Source of the DNA: Vicia villosa
Taxonomy: Eukaryota; Streptophyta; Magnoliopsida; Fabales; Fabaceae
Assembly: GCF_029867415.1 (NCBI RefSeq)
Contig: NC_081182.1
Coordinates: forward strand, 19,069,983-19,133,982
DNA: 64,000 nucleotides
Direction: 5' to 3'
Below are positions 21,060-34,537 of this stretch, one piece after another (position 1 is the stretch's first letter; every line of letters starts with the position of its first letter). The translations under genes were made by a program, and so were the position numbers. The notes beneath the pieces were generated by a model that saw nothing but the letters and a program-made list of their open reading frames with translations, made no database searches and had not been told where the DNA came from.

Positions 21060-22671
21060 AGTTTGCCGTGTTTCTTATTTTCTTAAACGTACCGTCTATT
21101 CGTCGTACTGTTCAATAGTATGTAATATTTATACTGTCAGTATTAAATGTTGTACTATTTGTCATAATATTGCTTAATTACTAAGATAATATTTTGTGTG
21201 TTTCTGCCAGTCAAATATTTCTATTTCTGTGCATTTAACAATTTTCAGGTTATTATCGGTAATTTTACCCGCATACTGTAAATATCTGTTATTATGTTTC
21301 TGTTTTCTAACAAGTCATGTAAATAAATTTTTCATGCTTCACATATAACAAAAACAAAAATAACAACAAAAAAAGAAAATTAACTTTGACAGTTGATTTT
21401 TTTCACTTTAACTGCTGCTTCAGTACACGAACAGTCGGTTGACAGACAAACTGCAGACAGTACAATTCACAGTGATTTGTACAATCAATCAAATCAATCA
21501 TTCACAATTCAAATTTCCAAGATTTTTGTGTTAGAAGTCTTCTGAATATCACATGATTAGCAGAAACTCAACACTGCACAAAAATCAGGTACGCTTAACT
21601 GCCTCCTATACAGACAGTCCCTAATCAGGGTTTTTCTTGTTTTAACAGGAGCAACAAGTTTTGAGAGCTCAAATGGATTTCATATACATCCATACATCTC
21701 AAAGTACCATCATACAAATTTTCAAACTTCAATTCACTCAGACGCACCGTCAGCAGCTCAAACAGTCAACAGACGACCCGTTTGACCAAAAAAGTCAACT
21801 GACAGTCAAAAATGAAATTTTTTGTCAAAGTCCATATTTTGTCAAAGGATTCAACATTTGATCATTGGATGATCACAATTCATCAAGGAAAGATCAAAAA
21901 TCAACAAAACCCTAAGATTCAAAATTAGGGTTTTTGCCTGAAAAGTCAACTCAACTTTGACTGATCATAACTCTCTCATCCTTCATCCAAAAAATGTCAA
22001 CCAAAGCTCATTTTGAAGGAAATTCAATTATCTTTCAAATGCAATTGATCCCATGGTCATAGCATTCACCATTTGAAAAATATGGCCAAAGACATTACAG
22101 GTCATTTTCAAAGTCAACAAAAAGACACTTTTTTCAAATGGACACACAAGGAGAACCAAAAATCATTTTGATATGAGACCAAAGACATTGGTTAGAGGAC
22201 TCTTTAAGGTTTCCAAAAAGTGCAAGATCTCCTTCATATGACAAAAATTGAAGGATTTACACCTTGTTGAAGTTGGCTAAATTTTGGGAAAATGCATGAA
22301 ATCAACATTGCTCAAAAATGTTTTTTTTTCCAAAAGATGCCAAGTTTTTGTGGTCCAAACACCTTTGCCATGTTACTATGGGCCTCCCACGACCAAGACA
22401 AAGCCCACATCTATATTATCCATTTTTGACATAATTTTATCTTATTTTAAGATTAAAATTAAAGGAAATTGCATGGATAATTGAAGGCTTGATCTCCAAG
22501 TATGACACACCTCCAAAGTCTTCATTTTTCTGCAGAAAATTGATGCCCAAGGCAAGAGCATTGAATGGAGTCAAGGATTGGTCAAAAATTCAAGGTTTTT
22601 AATATTTTAAAAACCAAACTTTCAACAAAGGCAACAAGGCTTCTTGCTTCACTTCCAAGCAGCCTATGGGC

Positions 22672-22679
22672 TATAAAAG
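22672..22679 (+). promoter_or_regulatory. LTR core promoter TATA box
   Basis: TATAAAAG within GGGCTATAAAAGGAGCA, the common form of the core promoter in this LTR class. Confidence 0.65.
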
Positions 22680-24898
22680 GAGCAGCATACCTCCACAACA
22701 AAGGGACACACGAAAGATAGCAAGAGCATAGCCAAGAAACCTCTAAAATTTCTCAAAATTCTCCAAACTTTGTAACTTTCGAATTATATATTTCAGCCAC
22801 TATCAATACAAACCAATTGCTCTAATCATCTCCTGGCACTTAATATAGTAAGTTGGAAGCAATAACCATGGCTATATACTCATAGAAATCGTGTTTCAAA
22901 AATAACATATTCATGCATATTATCAACTTGTGATATCTAAACTATAAGCTTATTTAAACACAATCTAATGCCTTTGCCATCCATTTGAGATCATATGGGG
23001 TAGATCTAACGTTTAACATGTGAGTTTAAAGCCCTGAATCGTGGGGTGCCATGGTTGAAGCTCAAAGCTTCAACCTCTTCGTGTTCATACTTAACGTGGT
23101 CAAATGAGAAAACTAACCTCACCATTGGACTCAGGAGGTCATCTTTAGTAGATCTGGGCCCTTGTGGTTTTTATTTCCATGCGTTTTTGTAGGTTTCAAA
23201 AATCCAGAAATTCGAAGGTGGAATCCGCAGGTAAAATCGCAGGTAAGTCCGCAGCTAAATCCGCAGGAAATAGGTTGAAGATGATGAATAGTGATGAGGA
23301 CTCTTTGACCACACGCGTGGCAAGTCCTTCTCTTCCTATTCGCCAGTCAACCGCACGTGGGTCCCACGCTGGACTCTCAAAGTCAGCATAATTCCATGTT
23401 ATCCCTCTAGCCACGTGCATCATGTTCCATTCAATCTGGGCCATAGATCCTCATTAAAAACGAATCCAACGCACCATAACACACAACCACACCATGCACC
23501 TCAATCAAACCACACAGGATTAGTATCCTTTTATTTCTATTATTTATTTTCTATTTTATTTTAATTTCTTTGTTAAATTAATTAAAAATAGTTAAAAAAT
23601 CCAAAAAAATCCACAAAAAATATTTTAAACTTCTAAAAATATATATTATTTTCTGAAATAAAAATATTTTATTTTTCTTCAAAATTTCAATATTTTTCAT
23701 AATTAATTAGTATGTATTTATATATTTGCTTGTTAATTATTTTAATTAGTCAAAAAATCATAAAAAAAATTGTTCTTTGTGTTAAATATTGTTTATATAT
23801 CATAAACTAATTTTGTACATATTTAGGATAATTTTATCATCAAGTTTTAATTATTTGTGTAATTATTTGCATAATTATGTTTTAATTAACTTAAAAAAAT
23901 CCAAAAACAAATTTCAAAAATTCCAAAAAAATTAGTTTTGTTCTAAAATCAATTAACAAACATTTTTGTACATATTTTTAAACTTATTTGCTAGGTTTAA
24001 TCATATTTTCCATCTTTTCTTTATTTTAAATTAATTAATAATGCATTAATTATATTTAAAATAAATCACAAAAATACAAAAATATGCCTTTTATTTCTTG
24101 CAATTTAAAATTCCTAGATAAATGTATAGGATGTCAAATTCATGTAAATAGGCTAGTTTACATTTCCCGCACAATCGATGTAATAGCGTAGATTTACTTT
24201 CTGCACTTTACATTTCCGCATTTTAATTTCCAGCACCCATATAAACTGCGTGTATGTCAAAGATAAAACTGAACCGTCAGATCACTAACTTCAAAGATAA
24301 ATATCTGAATTCAATCACAATCACATTTGCACCTCCTAGGGTAACCCCTTTTCACTCTTTTCAAAATCAAAGTTACATTTCTACTGTTTCGAGTACAAAA
24401 TCGAACCTTTTGTTTATATCCGACGAATGGATAGATTTTTAAAGGGAACAAGGATAAAGACCTCCTAACTCAGGGTAGACCTCCTAGTTTGCTTGCTCAA
24501 AATCAAAACAAACAAAATTCTCATACACTGTTGTTTTTTTAAAACGAATTTTCCAAAAGACAATATTTTGTATACATCCAAACACGGATCATTACAAAAT
24601 TAACGATCTTTTCAAAACATCTTTCGAAAGATAAACAAGCATTTGTATATATCCGCACAAGGATCATTACAAATTCTATTTGCAAAGGTATTTCAAAAAC
24701 ACAGGTAAAGCATTCCGAATCAATTGAAAAGTAAAGCAAATGAGCTAAGCAAACTAAAGAGCCCATGGATAACCATGGATACAAAGGGTGCTAACACCTT
24801 CCCTTTGTATAACCTACCCCCTTACCCAGAATCTCTCAAAGGTCTTTTTTCTGTTTCTTTTATAAACCTTTCCTTCATTGGATAAAATAAAAGGTCGG

Positions 24899-24910
24899 TG
24901 GCGACTCTGT
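24899..24910 (+). promoter_or_regulatory. candidate primer binding site
   Basis: TGGCGACTCTGT begins with the TGG expected of a tRNA-complementary site. I recall Ogre elements using a tRNA-Arg-type primer with similar text. It lies 21 bases beyond the proposed LTR end. Confidence 0.5.
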
Positions 24911-25369
24911 AAACTTTTTCAAAAGTGACGCGAAAGCGTCCGATCGACAAAAAAGAGTCAGTTCACGTATCCCACCCACGGAGGGGTATGGCCCGAAAGG
25001 ACGGTCCACAGGTGGATTGTTTTACCTGCGTCTAAAATCAAATTAAATGGTCCAGATACGCTCCAAATATCACTACGAACATGATCATATATTCAAAATT
25101 TATTTATAATTCAAGAATGCATGAGATTGATTGTAAATTTGGAGGTGCAAACCGTGGCCGTATCCTCGTGATTCTGAAGGCTGTGGTCGATGGTGAAGAC
25201 GCGATTAACTTCAGGAAGGGCCGAGGAATCTTTCTGAACACTCGGAATCGCTCGAATCAATCGCTAACTTTGGCTGCTAACTCCTTTTGCATCACGTTTT
25301 TTTCACGTTTTTTTGGTCTTAGAACAAGGTTCTGGAAGCAGAGCCAATCCTCCCCTAGCATCTGAACAT
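24911..25369. other. leader remnant, then unassigned repeat
   Basis: 24911-25080 continues leader-like text (GGTATGGCCCGAAAGGACGG). 25090-25350 resembles 26700-26880 (ATGCA...GGTGCAAACCGTG against ATGATGCA...GGCAAACCGTG), so these are two diverged copies of one repeat. No coding domain. Confidence 0.45.
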
Positions 25370-26540
25370 GTTTTTCTTCTTATAGGAAAAGAATTAGGTT
25401 AACAAAACCACATCAAATCATCATAATTTGGATGATTGCAATTTGATTTAGAATGAGTATTGAAACTTTCTTTTTTAGTATTCAATAAACCCAATCAAGT
25501 TCCAATTATTCTCACACAATTTCCTCGTATTCAATAACAGATTTTCTTTGGCTTAGAAAAATTCAACAAATCACTTATGATTTACTCCATTTATTTCATA
25601 TTATTAATAGTTTATTTAATATTTAAATGAATAAAAATTCAAATAAACATAAAAAAAATCATAAAAATAATATGATGGATTTAAAGGCCTCTTTTAAGAT
25701 CATGGGCATGTTTAGAATCCAAATGATGGGCCCATTAGCAAGAAAACTCCTTTTGGACCATATTTGCTTCATATTTTCCTCTCAAAATTGCCCAACTTTG
25801 ACAAGGCATATCTCCCTCAATTTTTAAGATATGAAAGAGTTCTAGAACTTTTTGGAAACCTCAAGATGTCCTCTACAAGCCACTTTGGAAGGTTTTTTCC
25901 ATTTGAGGATTTTATCTTGATCGATGATATTGGCTTTGACAAAAAACTGCTTTTGGTTGACTTTCAAAAAGGACCTATAATCGTTTGATCCATATCTCTC
26001 AAATGAAGCATTTTTGGACTTGGCTTGTGAGAGACAAAATTGAAGAGAATTCAATTTCCTTCAAAATGAGCTTTGGATGGGAAATTTCTGATGTTCCATA
26101 TAGGAGTTATGGCTGGTCAGAGTTCAGTTGACTTTCTCCTATGAAACCATAGTTTAGAAACTTTTGAATTTGTTGATTTCTGAACTTTCCTTGATGAATC
26201 ATGATCAATCCTTGATCAAATGATGAATTATACTTCAAAATAAGGTTGTTGACAAAAAATCAGGAGTTTTGACTGTACTTTGACCACAATTGACTTTTAG
26301 GTCAAACTAGTCGACTGTTGACTTTCTGAGCAATTGAGTGGTCAATCCTTGGAATTAAAACCTGAATTTTGTCATGGAGCTAGTTTGAAACATCATAAGC
26401 CATATGAAATGCATTGGAGCCTTTGATTCATCAAAACCCTAGTTCATTGAGCCATTGTTTAGGAGAGTGTGTCTTTGAGTTTTGAGCTTTTGTATGAGCT
26501 TGATAGGAGAAATGAGATGGGCAAATTTTGGGGTATGACA
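25370..26540 (-). mobile_element. second Ogre-like LTR fragment, inverted
   Basis: On the minus strand it starts at 26540 with TGTCATACCCCAAAATTTGC and continues with GTCAAC-rich text and a GGGCCCATCATTTGG-like phrase paralleling the LTR at 20273. It is shorter because it lacks the ORF-bearing section and ends in AT-rich DNA near 25370. The exact inner boundary is unclear. Confidence 0.65.
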
Positions 26541-26928
26541 CTCGGAATTGTCTCCTGAGCACAACGGTATCATTGGTTTCGTCCAATTGTGCCTGTAACA
26601 CGAAACCCTCTTTTGGAGCTCTAAAACCCTAGCCATGGTGGATCCTAAACCCTGCAATGAAACTTAAATCAAATAGCACAGGTAGCTTGCAAACAGGATT
26701 ATAAACATAAACACACATTCAAACATGATTCATGATGCATATATAAGTGATTTGGACATTGAAAATTTCGAGGGCAAACCGTGAACACGGAACTGCAATT
26801 TATCGTGTTCTGATCGATGCTAGGTGTTGGGTCACGCTCAGAAAACACTGGAAAATTGATTTGAATGCTTGGCTTGGCCTGAATCGAGTGTTTTCTCCCA
26901 TTATAAAATACTCTCACTTGATATGCTC

Positions 26929-26930
<2 letters not shown>
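26541..26930. other. unassigned sequence ending in a fold-back-type terminus
   Basis: 26700-26880 is the diverged repeat shared with 25090-25350. The end (CACTTGATATGCTCCC, 26915-26930) resembles the right terminus of the large fold-back element and abuts (TA)n, so this may be the right part of another such element. Confidence 0.45.

Positions 26931-27005
<75 letters not shown>
26931..27005. repeat. (TA)n between two GGGAGC-type termini
   Basis: About 37 TA units. Left neighbour ends GCTCCC and right neighbour starts GGGAGC. Confidence 0.97.
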
Positions 27006-27008
<3 letters not shown>

Positions 27009-28544
27009 AGCGTATCCGGTGAGGACTGGTATCTTTTGTGAGAAATGAGAACTATTATAATCAACCGTCAGATTTAATAAACGTTTAGGATTTAAAAGTT
27101 TCAAATAAATAACACCTTACTCAATCATTTTGTGATACACTTATAATTTAAAAATTCTATAAAAGGATATTATTGCCAAAATTAAATTTATTGTGATTAT
27201 TATTCATTATAAATATACTTAATATTTATTTAGGATATTATGATAAAATATACTTCAATTATATTTATTATTATTTAGAATAAATATTATCTAAACTATA
27301 AATATTTTTCTAAACTAAAATAATAAATTTAAAATAAACTTCTGAAAAATAATATTAAATTTAAACTAATTATAAATATAAATTACTTACTCATCTTCTT
27401 AATATTAAAACTATTTTTATATAAAATCATGTCATATAGTTTAAAAAAAAATGTCTTAAAAATTAAATTATGATTCAACGAGTGATGTTTTTTAAAAAAT
27501 TATATAACTTAATTTTATTTTAAAAACATCACTCTTTAAATCATAACTTAATTATGTAAACAACTTTAACATTGTATCTCGTATTTAATAGAAACATATT
27601 TTTTCACAATTTATTTTGATAAATGACTTTTCCTAAACATACTATTTACACTAAATAAAACTCACAATATATTAAAAACTATTTAATTATTGCAGTAAAT
27701 TAATATTAAAGTATTAAAAATATTATTTGAATTTAAAATTAAGTCTAGAATAATTTATTTAAGAAAATAAATTCTAAAAAAATATAATTCTATAAAATAT
27801 GAGGTACGACGTTAAAATAGTTTTTTAATTAAATTAATTTTTTAAGATTGATTTTTTTAAACTATATGACATAATTTTACATAAAAATAATTTTAATACT
27901 AGAAAGATGAGTTAAGAATTTGTGTTTTTTATTATTTTGTAACTAATATTATTTTTAAGAAGTTTTATTTTGAATTTTTTCTTTTACTTTTAAAAAATAT
28001 GTATACTTTAAATAAAAAATACACTTCAAGTATATTTTATGATAGTATCCTAAATAAATATTTAGTATATTTATAACGAATAATAATCACAATAAAATTA
28101 TTAAGTATATTTCTTTCGAATTTATTTGGATAAATAAGTTTTTCTAAACATACTATTAAAACTAAACAAAACTCACAATATATTAATAACAATTTAATTA
28201 TTGCAATAAATTGTTAGTAAATATTAAAAAAATTATTTGGTTTTAAAATTAAGTCTTTAATAATTTATTTATGAAAATAAATTCTAAAAATAATATGATT
28301 CTATAAAATACGACATATACAATGTTAAAATAGTTTTTTAGTTAAATTATTTTTCTAAGATTTGTTTTTTTAAAACTATATGACACAATTTTATATAAAA
28401 AGCATTTTAATACTAGGAAGATGAGTAAAGAGTTTGTGTGTTTGATTATTTTGAAACTAATATTATTTTTCAGAATTTTTATTTTGAATTTTTGCTTTTA
28501 GTTTTAAAATTACTTATAGTTTAAATAAAAAATACATCTAAAAT

Positions 28545-28762
28545 TGTTATAAACATTTATACTAGTGAATGCCCATCCCTCTTCTTATTCTTCATCTTCT
28601 ATTCCACTTTAATGTACTTAATTTTCTACCTCCCTTGGGTCCTATAAATAAGACTCATGTTACAATGTAAAGTTCACTCTTGAGAAGAATATAATACTAT
28701 GTTGCTTGTTCTCTTCTCTTCCTATCTTTTGATCTCTATATAGTTTAATTTAGTTTATAATA
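28545..28762 (+). repeat. 5' LTR of nested copia
   Basis: TGTTATAAAC ... GTTTATAATA. The end is TA, not the usual CA, in both LTRs. TATAAATA at 28643-28650. Confidence 0.92.
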
Positions 28763-29538
28763 CGTTATCAGCTCGACGCTCTCAGGTATGATTTGGAGGA
28801 GATCATTGTTTTTATTTATTTATGATATTCAGTAAATATAATCATATTAGGACATTTAAAATTTTGTAATTTTATTGTTCAATGATTTTATTGTAATTTT
28901 ATTTGTCATAGAATTGATGCATGTTTAAGAATATTATATAAAAAAAATCTCAAGTAGCAACTCAACTTTAAGTAAGATGGGTTGATGTTGTCGAGGTTGT
29001 GGATAACACATGTGACTTTACAATGATTCCAATTTTGATGGATAGTGCACAAATAAATTTAATTGTGTCAAAGGATTAAAAGGTGGATTTGACTTAAAGC
29101 ATGAAAGAATTATTTTTGTTTATTCGGTGGAATTGAATTGGAGAAAGAAGAAATAACTTTTTGCATCCCAGAAGGATGATTTTAATTTTAACACATCCCA
29201 AAAGAATGATTATAATTTTTAGATCATTGTTTCTAACAAAAGCAAAGCATCCCTCAAGGATAGCGAAATAACATTGTATAGTTCATGAAGAACTCATAAT
29301 GCTTTATTTATTTATTTTATTTTATTGTATATGTAAGATGTATTTTGTCACTAGATTGATATTTTTTTTTTATAAAAAAAGAAAAACAGATAATTTTAAG
29401 ACTAATGTGACAATCTACTTTACTATTATGTTATTTCTAAATATTAGAATTTACAAAAGTATTATTTTAAATATTAATATTTAATATTTCCTTTATGATA
29501 ATTATCTCATTATAATATTTTTATTTCTTTTATTTTTT

Positions 29539-30489
29539 ATGATAGAACTACTAAGTATGTCAAATCTTACAAAATTATGTCTAGGTTTACAAATTGAACA
29601 TTTGGACAAAGGAATATTTGTACATCAAGAAGGCTATATAGAAAAAGTGTTAAAACGCTTCTATATGGACAAAAGTCATCCATTGTCTACTCCAATGGTT
29701 GTTAGATCATTAGATGTGGAGAAAGATCCTTTCAGACCTCGAGAAAAGAATGAAGAATTGCTTGGTCCTGAAGTACCATATCTCAGTGCAATTGGAGCAC
29801 TAATGTACCTTTCTAATTATACACGTCCTGATATATCATTTGCTGTAAATCTATTAGCAAGATACAATTCTTCACCTACACGAAGACATTGGAACGGAGT
29901 CAAACATATACTTCGTTACCTTAAAGGTACAATAGACATGGGTTTGTTTTATACAAAAGTATCCCAATTCGAATTAACAGGTTATGCAGATGCAGGTTAC
30001 TTGTCAGATCCTCATAATGGTAGATCACAAACTGGTTATTTGTTTACATGTGGAGGTACAACTATTTCATGGAGATCGGTGAAACAAACCATAGCAACAA
30101 CATCATCTAATCATGCAGAACTTTTAGCATTACATGAGGCAAGTCGAGAATGCGTTTGGTTGAGATCCTTAATTCAGCACATCCAGAATACTTGTGGTTT
30201 ATCTTTTGAAAAATTAAATACAACAATCATATATGAAGATAATACCGCATGCATCGCTCAATTGAAAGATGGTTACATTAAAGGAGACCGGACAAAACAC
30301 ATTTCCCCAAAGTTCTTATTTACTCATGATCTCCAAAAGAATGGTGATATAAGCATCCAACAAATCTGTTCATGTGATAACCTTGCAGACCTTTTCACAA
30401 AGTCACTCCCAAGCAGAATTTTTAATCAACTAGTACACAAGATTGGTCTTCATCGAAGAAATGACTGTTCAACTGAGGGGGAGAAATGA
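29539..30489 (+). pseudogene. copia Pol remnant: end of RT plus RNase H
   Basis: The open frame joins the last part of reverse transcriptase (CLGLQIEHLDKGIFVHQEGY, SAIGALMYLSNYTRPDISFA) to RNase H. Acidic motif positions are seen in GYADAGYLSD, SSNHAELLAL and YEDNTAC, followed by TKHISPKFLFTHDLQ and NLADLFTKSLP. The catalytic YVDD is not present because the upstream coding DNA is deleted. Similarity begins near 29560, so the ATG at 29539 is not the original start. The remaining frame is intact. Confidence 0.9.
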
Positions 30490-30589
30490 AAGGATATTGT
30501 ACTCTTTTTCCTTCACTGGATTTTTTCCCATTGGGGTTTTCTAGTAAGGTTTTAACGAGGCATATCCTCAATGGACATCCAAGGGGGAG

Positions 30590-30808
30590 TGTTATAAACA
30601 TTTATACTAGTGGATGTCCATCCCTCTTCTTATTCTTCATCTTCCTATTCCACTTTAATGTACTTAATTTTCTACCTCCCTTGGATCCTATAAATAAGAC
30701 TCATGTTACAATGTAAAGTTCACTCTTGAGAAGAATATAATACTATGTTGCTTGTTCTCTTCTCTTCTTATCTTTTGATCTCTATATAGTTTCATTTAGT
30801 TTATAATA
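30590..30808 (+). repeat. 3' LTR of nested copia
   Basis: Starts TGTTATAAAC directly after the purine tract and ends GTTTATAATA; TATAAATA at 30689-30696. Confidence 0.92.
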
Positions 30809-30999
30809 AAAATATATTTTTGGTAAGAATCTCTTTTTATAGAACTTTTAAATAATAAGTGTATCATAAAACGATTGAGTAAGGTATTCTTTATATAAAA
30901 CTTTTAAATCTCAAACATTTATTAAATCTGATAGTTTAATAATAGTTCTCATTTCTCACAAAAATATCAATTCTCACCGGATACGCTCCCGATATATAT

Positions 31000-31705
<706 letters not shown>

Positions 31706-31709
<4 letters not shown>

Positions 31710-33689
31710 ACACCCCACACATACATGTCTAGAATAATATGCATAAAGTATTAAATATGGTTCATAAGACAACAAGCACATAGTGTTTGCAGCGAAAATA
31801 GAAATACACGAATACATAAGCCGAATGTATCATGGCCAAAATATAAGTACATCATAAGAGTACATGTCCAAAATACAAGAACTAGTAAGCACGATAAAGA
31901 ACTAAGAGAAACATCCAAGCATCGTCAAAGGATCTAATCCATCTTTCCCTTACCGCGATCTTGCCTCAAGCCACCTGAAAAGAAATAATTAGAATGGGAT
32001 GAGATTACTAAATCTCAGTGAGTCCGCCTATCCTATTAGTCCGCTCGGATCTAAAGGGGACATACAAAAAATAAGCGAATCCACCACGGATTCGGGGTTA
32101 TTCTCACTTCCGGTACAAATACGAAGTAAACAAAGTGACTCGTCCACCATTGGACTTGCCTCAAACAAATACACATTGTATAGCAAACAAGTATGCAAAC
32201 CCGCATCCACATACGGGGAATCCAGAAGTGTAAATAGAACCTCAGCTAGATTATGGAATAAATGCATCCTCGATGAGTAACCTCCTGCCTATTGTCAAGG
32301 GACTTGTACAAGCACACTGCAAGACGGTTAAATGGGTTCGCACAAGCCTAAATGGCTGCGAGATGACCTTAGCCTAATTGGCGTCATTGTCCCGTTAACC
32401 TTCTTCACGCTAGTGAGTTACGCCGAGTACAAACCGCCACCTTGACGCCTAAGCCCATCGGGCGAAAGCCTAGTATTAGTCTATGTGACTTCACTAGAGG
32501 TGAGTTACCCCATTATGCATTAGCCTACATGGCCGCATAACCCCACCATACCGAGCACACAAGTGTGTTAACGCCAAGTGAGTAAGAACCTCGTATGGCA
32601 CTCACGAGCACACTGCAACGGCAGCTCAGATGCACACCTTATCGAACAATACACATGAACGGGCTATTCCATTGGACTGCACGGTCCGGGATGACTCATT
32701 GACCACATAGTCGGAGTAACATCCCAATCTAACCTTCCGGCCACTTCGATTCAAGCATACAGAAAATATGACGTAATGTCAAAGTCACACACAATACAAA
32801 CAATTCCAATCGTTTAACCAAAACGATGGTGTCCATAAATTTCCATGTATGATGCATAATGGCACAACATAATAGTTAAGAATAATGAAATAAATTCAGT
32901 CTAACAATACATGAACCACATGTCATCAGTGTCGCACTTAACTGAAGGTGCGTCAGATATATCAAAAAATATTATTTAGACACCAAGGCTAATTTTCCTA
33001 GATAGTACACTTTATTAGCTTTCTAACGGTATATGGTACGCGTCAAACGGGTACACGAAACGGGAGTTACGAATTTCCAAAGATTGCTGATTTTTCCTAT
33101 TTCGCCCAGTGTAACCGGTTACACCAGAACCCGTAACCGGTTACGGACACGCAAAATGCCTAGATTTCCCAGTTTTGAACAGCGTAACCGGTTACACCAA
33201 AACCCGTAACCGGTTACACTGTACCAAAACCATTTTTCTGCATTTTTTAGGGTTCTATGACAGTCCCAAAATGCTTCTAAGTTTATCCCCTGCATTACTA
33301 ACAAAATCCCACGAATTTAAAACATGCACATTATTCAGAATCACCAACAAGCAAAGGTTTTAAGGCAATACAACATAATTAGCTTCATTGATTCATTAAT
33401 CATCACACAATCCCTAAACCACAACATGCAAACCCCATAGCTTCTATCTAAGGACTCACCTTAGAAGGAGATGAAGATGAGAATGGAGCTGAGAGCAGAA
33501 TAGAAGATGATGATAGAGGTAAAGCTTGGACAGATTTAGTGCATGCAAGGATGGAGCTTGGACCAAGTTGGAAACTTTCTCCCCTTCCTCTCTTCTCACG
33601 TTTGCTCCTTTTCTTTCTATCAATTCTGGTTTTGTTCAAATGGTTAGAATATCACAAAGAACCAAACAAGTCCTTATTCTCATCTTTTA
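31706..33689 (+). mobile_element. probable LTR-type remnant, noncoding
   Basis: It begins TGTAACACCCCACACATAC immediately after the TA tract, a common gypsy-type LTR opening, and contains GTAACCGGTTAC palindromes at about 33114, 33140, 33183 and 33207. The right end is lost where the half fold-back element at 33690 begins. No pol domain, so the class is uncertain. Confidence 0.4.
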
Positions 33690-33837
33690 AAATATTTAAT
33701 AAATATTTAATTGAACAAGATATTTATGTAATATTATTTAATATGTGAGGTAAATCTGAGCCATTAATTCAAATCCAATGGTTATTATTAAAAGTTCTCA
33801 ATTCTCATTATAGGCAAAGTTCTCATTTGATACGTCT

Positions 33838-33839
<2 letters not shown>
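33690..33839. mobile_element. right half of an FB1 fold-back MITE
   Basis: Matches the right arm of the element at 14706-14957, ending GATACGTCTCC next to (TA)n. The left arm is absent, presumably replaced by the adjoining LTR remnant. Confidence 0.8.

Positions 33840-33927
<88 letters not shown>
33840..33927. repeat. (TA)n
   Basis: About 44 TA units between two fold-back elements. Confidence 0.97.
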
Positions 33928-34451
<524 letters not shown>

Positions 34452-34537
34452 TGATACGTCATATATATATATATATAAATTTATTATCATTTAATTTATA
34501 TTTTTATATTTTATAGTAATAATATTCAATAGAATAT

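Larger units (their letters stand above)
20273..24877 (+). mobile_element. Ogre-like Ty3/gypsy LTR (about 4.6 kb) with leader
   Basis: It starts TGTTATACCCCAAAATTTG, a terminus I associate with Ogre-type LTRs of legumes. It contains GTCAAC/GTTGAC-rich text (21740-22160), a TATA box at 22672, an AT-rich block (23520-24130), and near its end the GGTGCTAACACCTTCCCT phrase typical of these LTRs. I place the end at 24877 (TTCA). A candidate primer site starts at 24899 and leader-like sequence runs to about 25080, where the similarity stops. No gag or pol follows, so this is a solo or truncated LTR. Length is in the range for Ogre. The lineage name is inference. Confidence 0.65.
28545..30808 (+). 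mobile_element. internally deleted copia element, complete ends
   Basis: Two LTRs of about 218 bp (28545-28762, 30590-30808) flank a 1.8 kb core. The flanks are identical, AAAAT at 28540-28544 and 30809-30813, a 5-bp TSD. A TTATCAGCTCGACGC primer-type site follows the left LTR and a purine tract (AAGGGGGAG) precedes the right one. Gag, protease, integrase and most of the reverse transcriptase are missing. The LTRs differ at about five bases and one indel, so it is fairly young. Confidence 0.93.
27006..30990. mobile_element. large fold-back element, host of a nested copia
   Basis: The left end GGGAGCGTATCCGGTGAGG matches the inverse of the right end (CACCGGATACGCTCCC, up to 30990). Both arms continue through GAGAAATGAGAACTATTA and CAGATTTAATAAA for hundreds of bases. 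Without the nested copia (28545-30808) it is about 1.7 kb and almost entirely one long inverted repeat with AT-rich arms. It has no coding capacity. It is bounded by (TA)n on the left and GATATATAT on the right. Confidence 0.85.

Noticed and set aside
33110..33220. Repeated GTAACCGGTTAC palindromes as operator-like sites
   Set aside because: Such phrases are common in legume LTR-type repeats and similar text occurs at 50690 and 61310; no gene is nearby.
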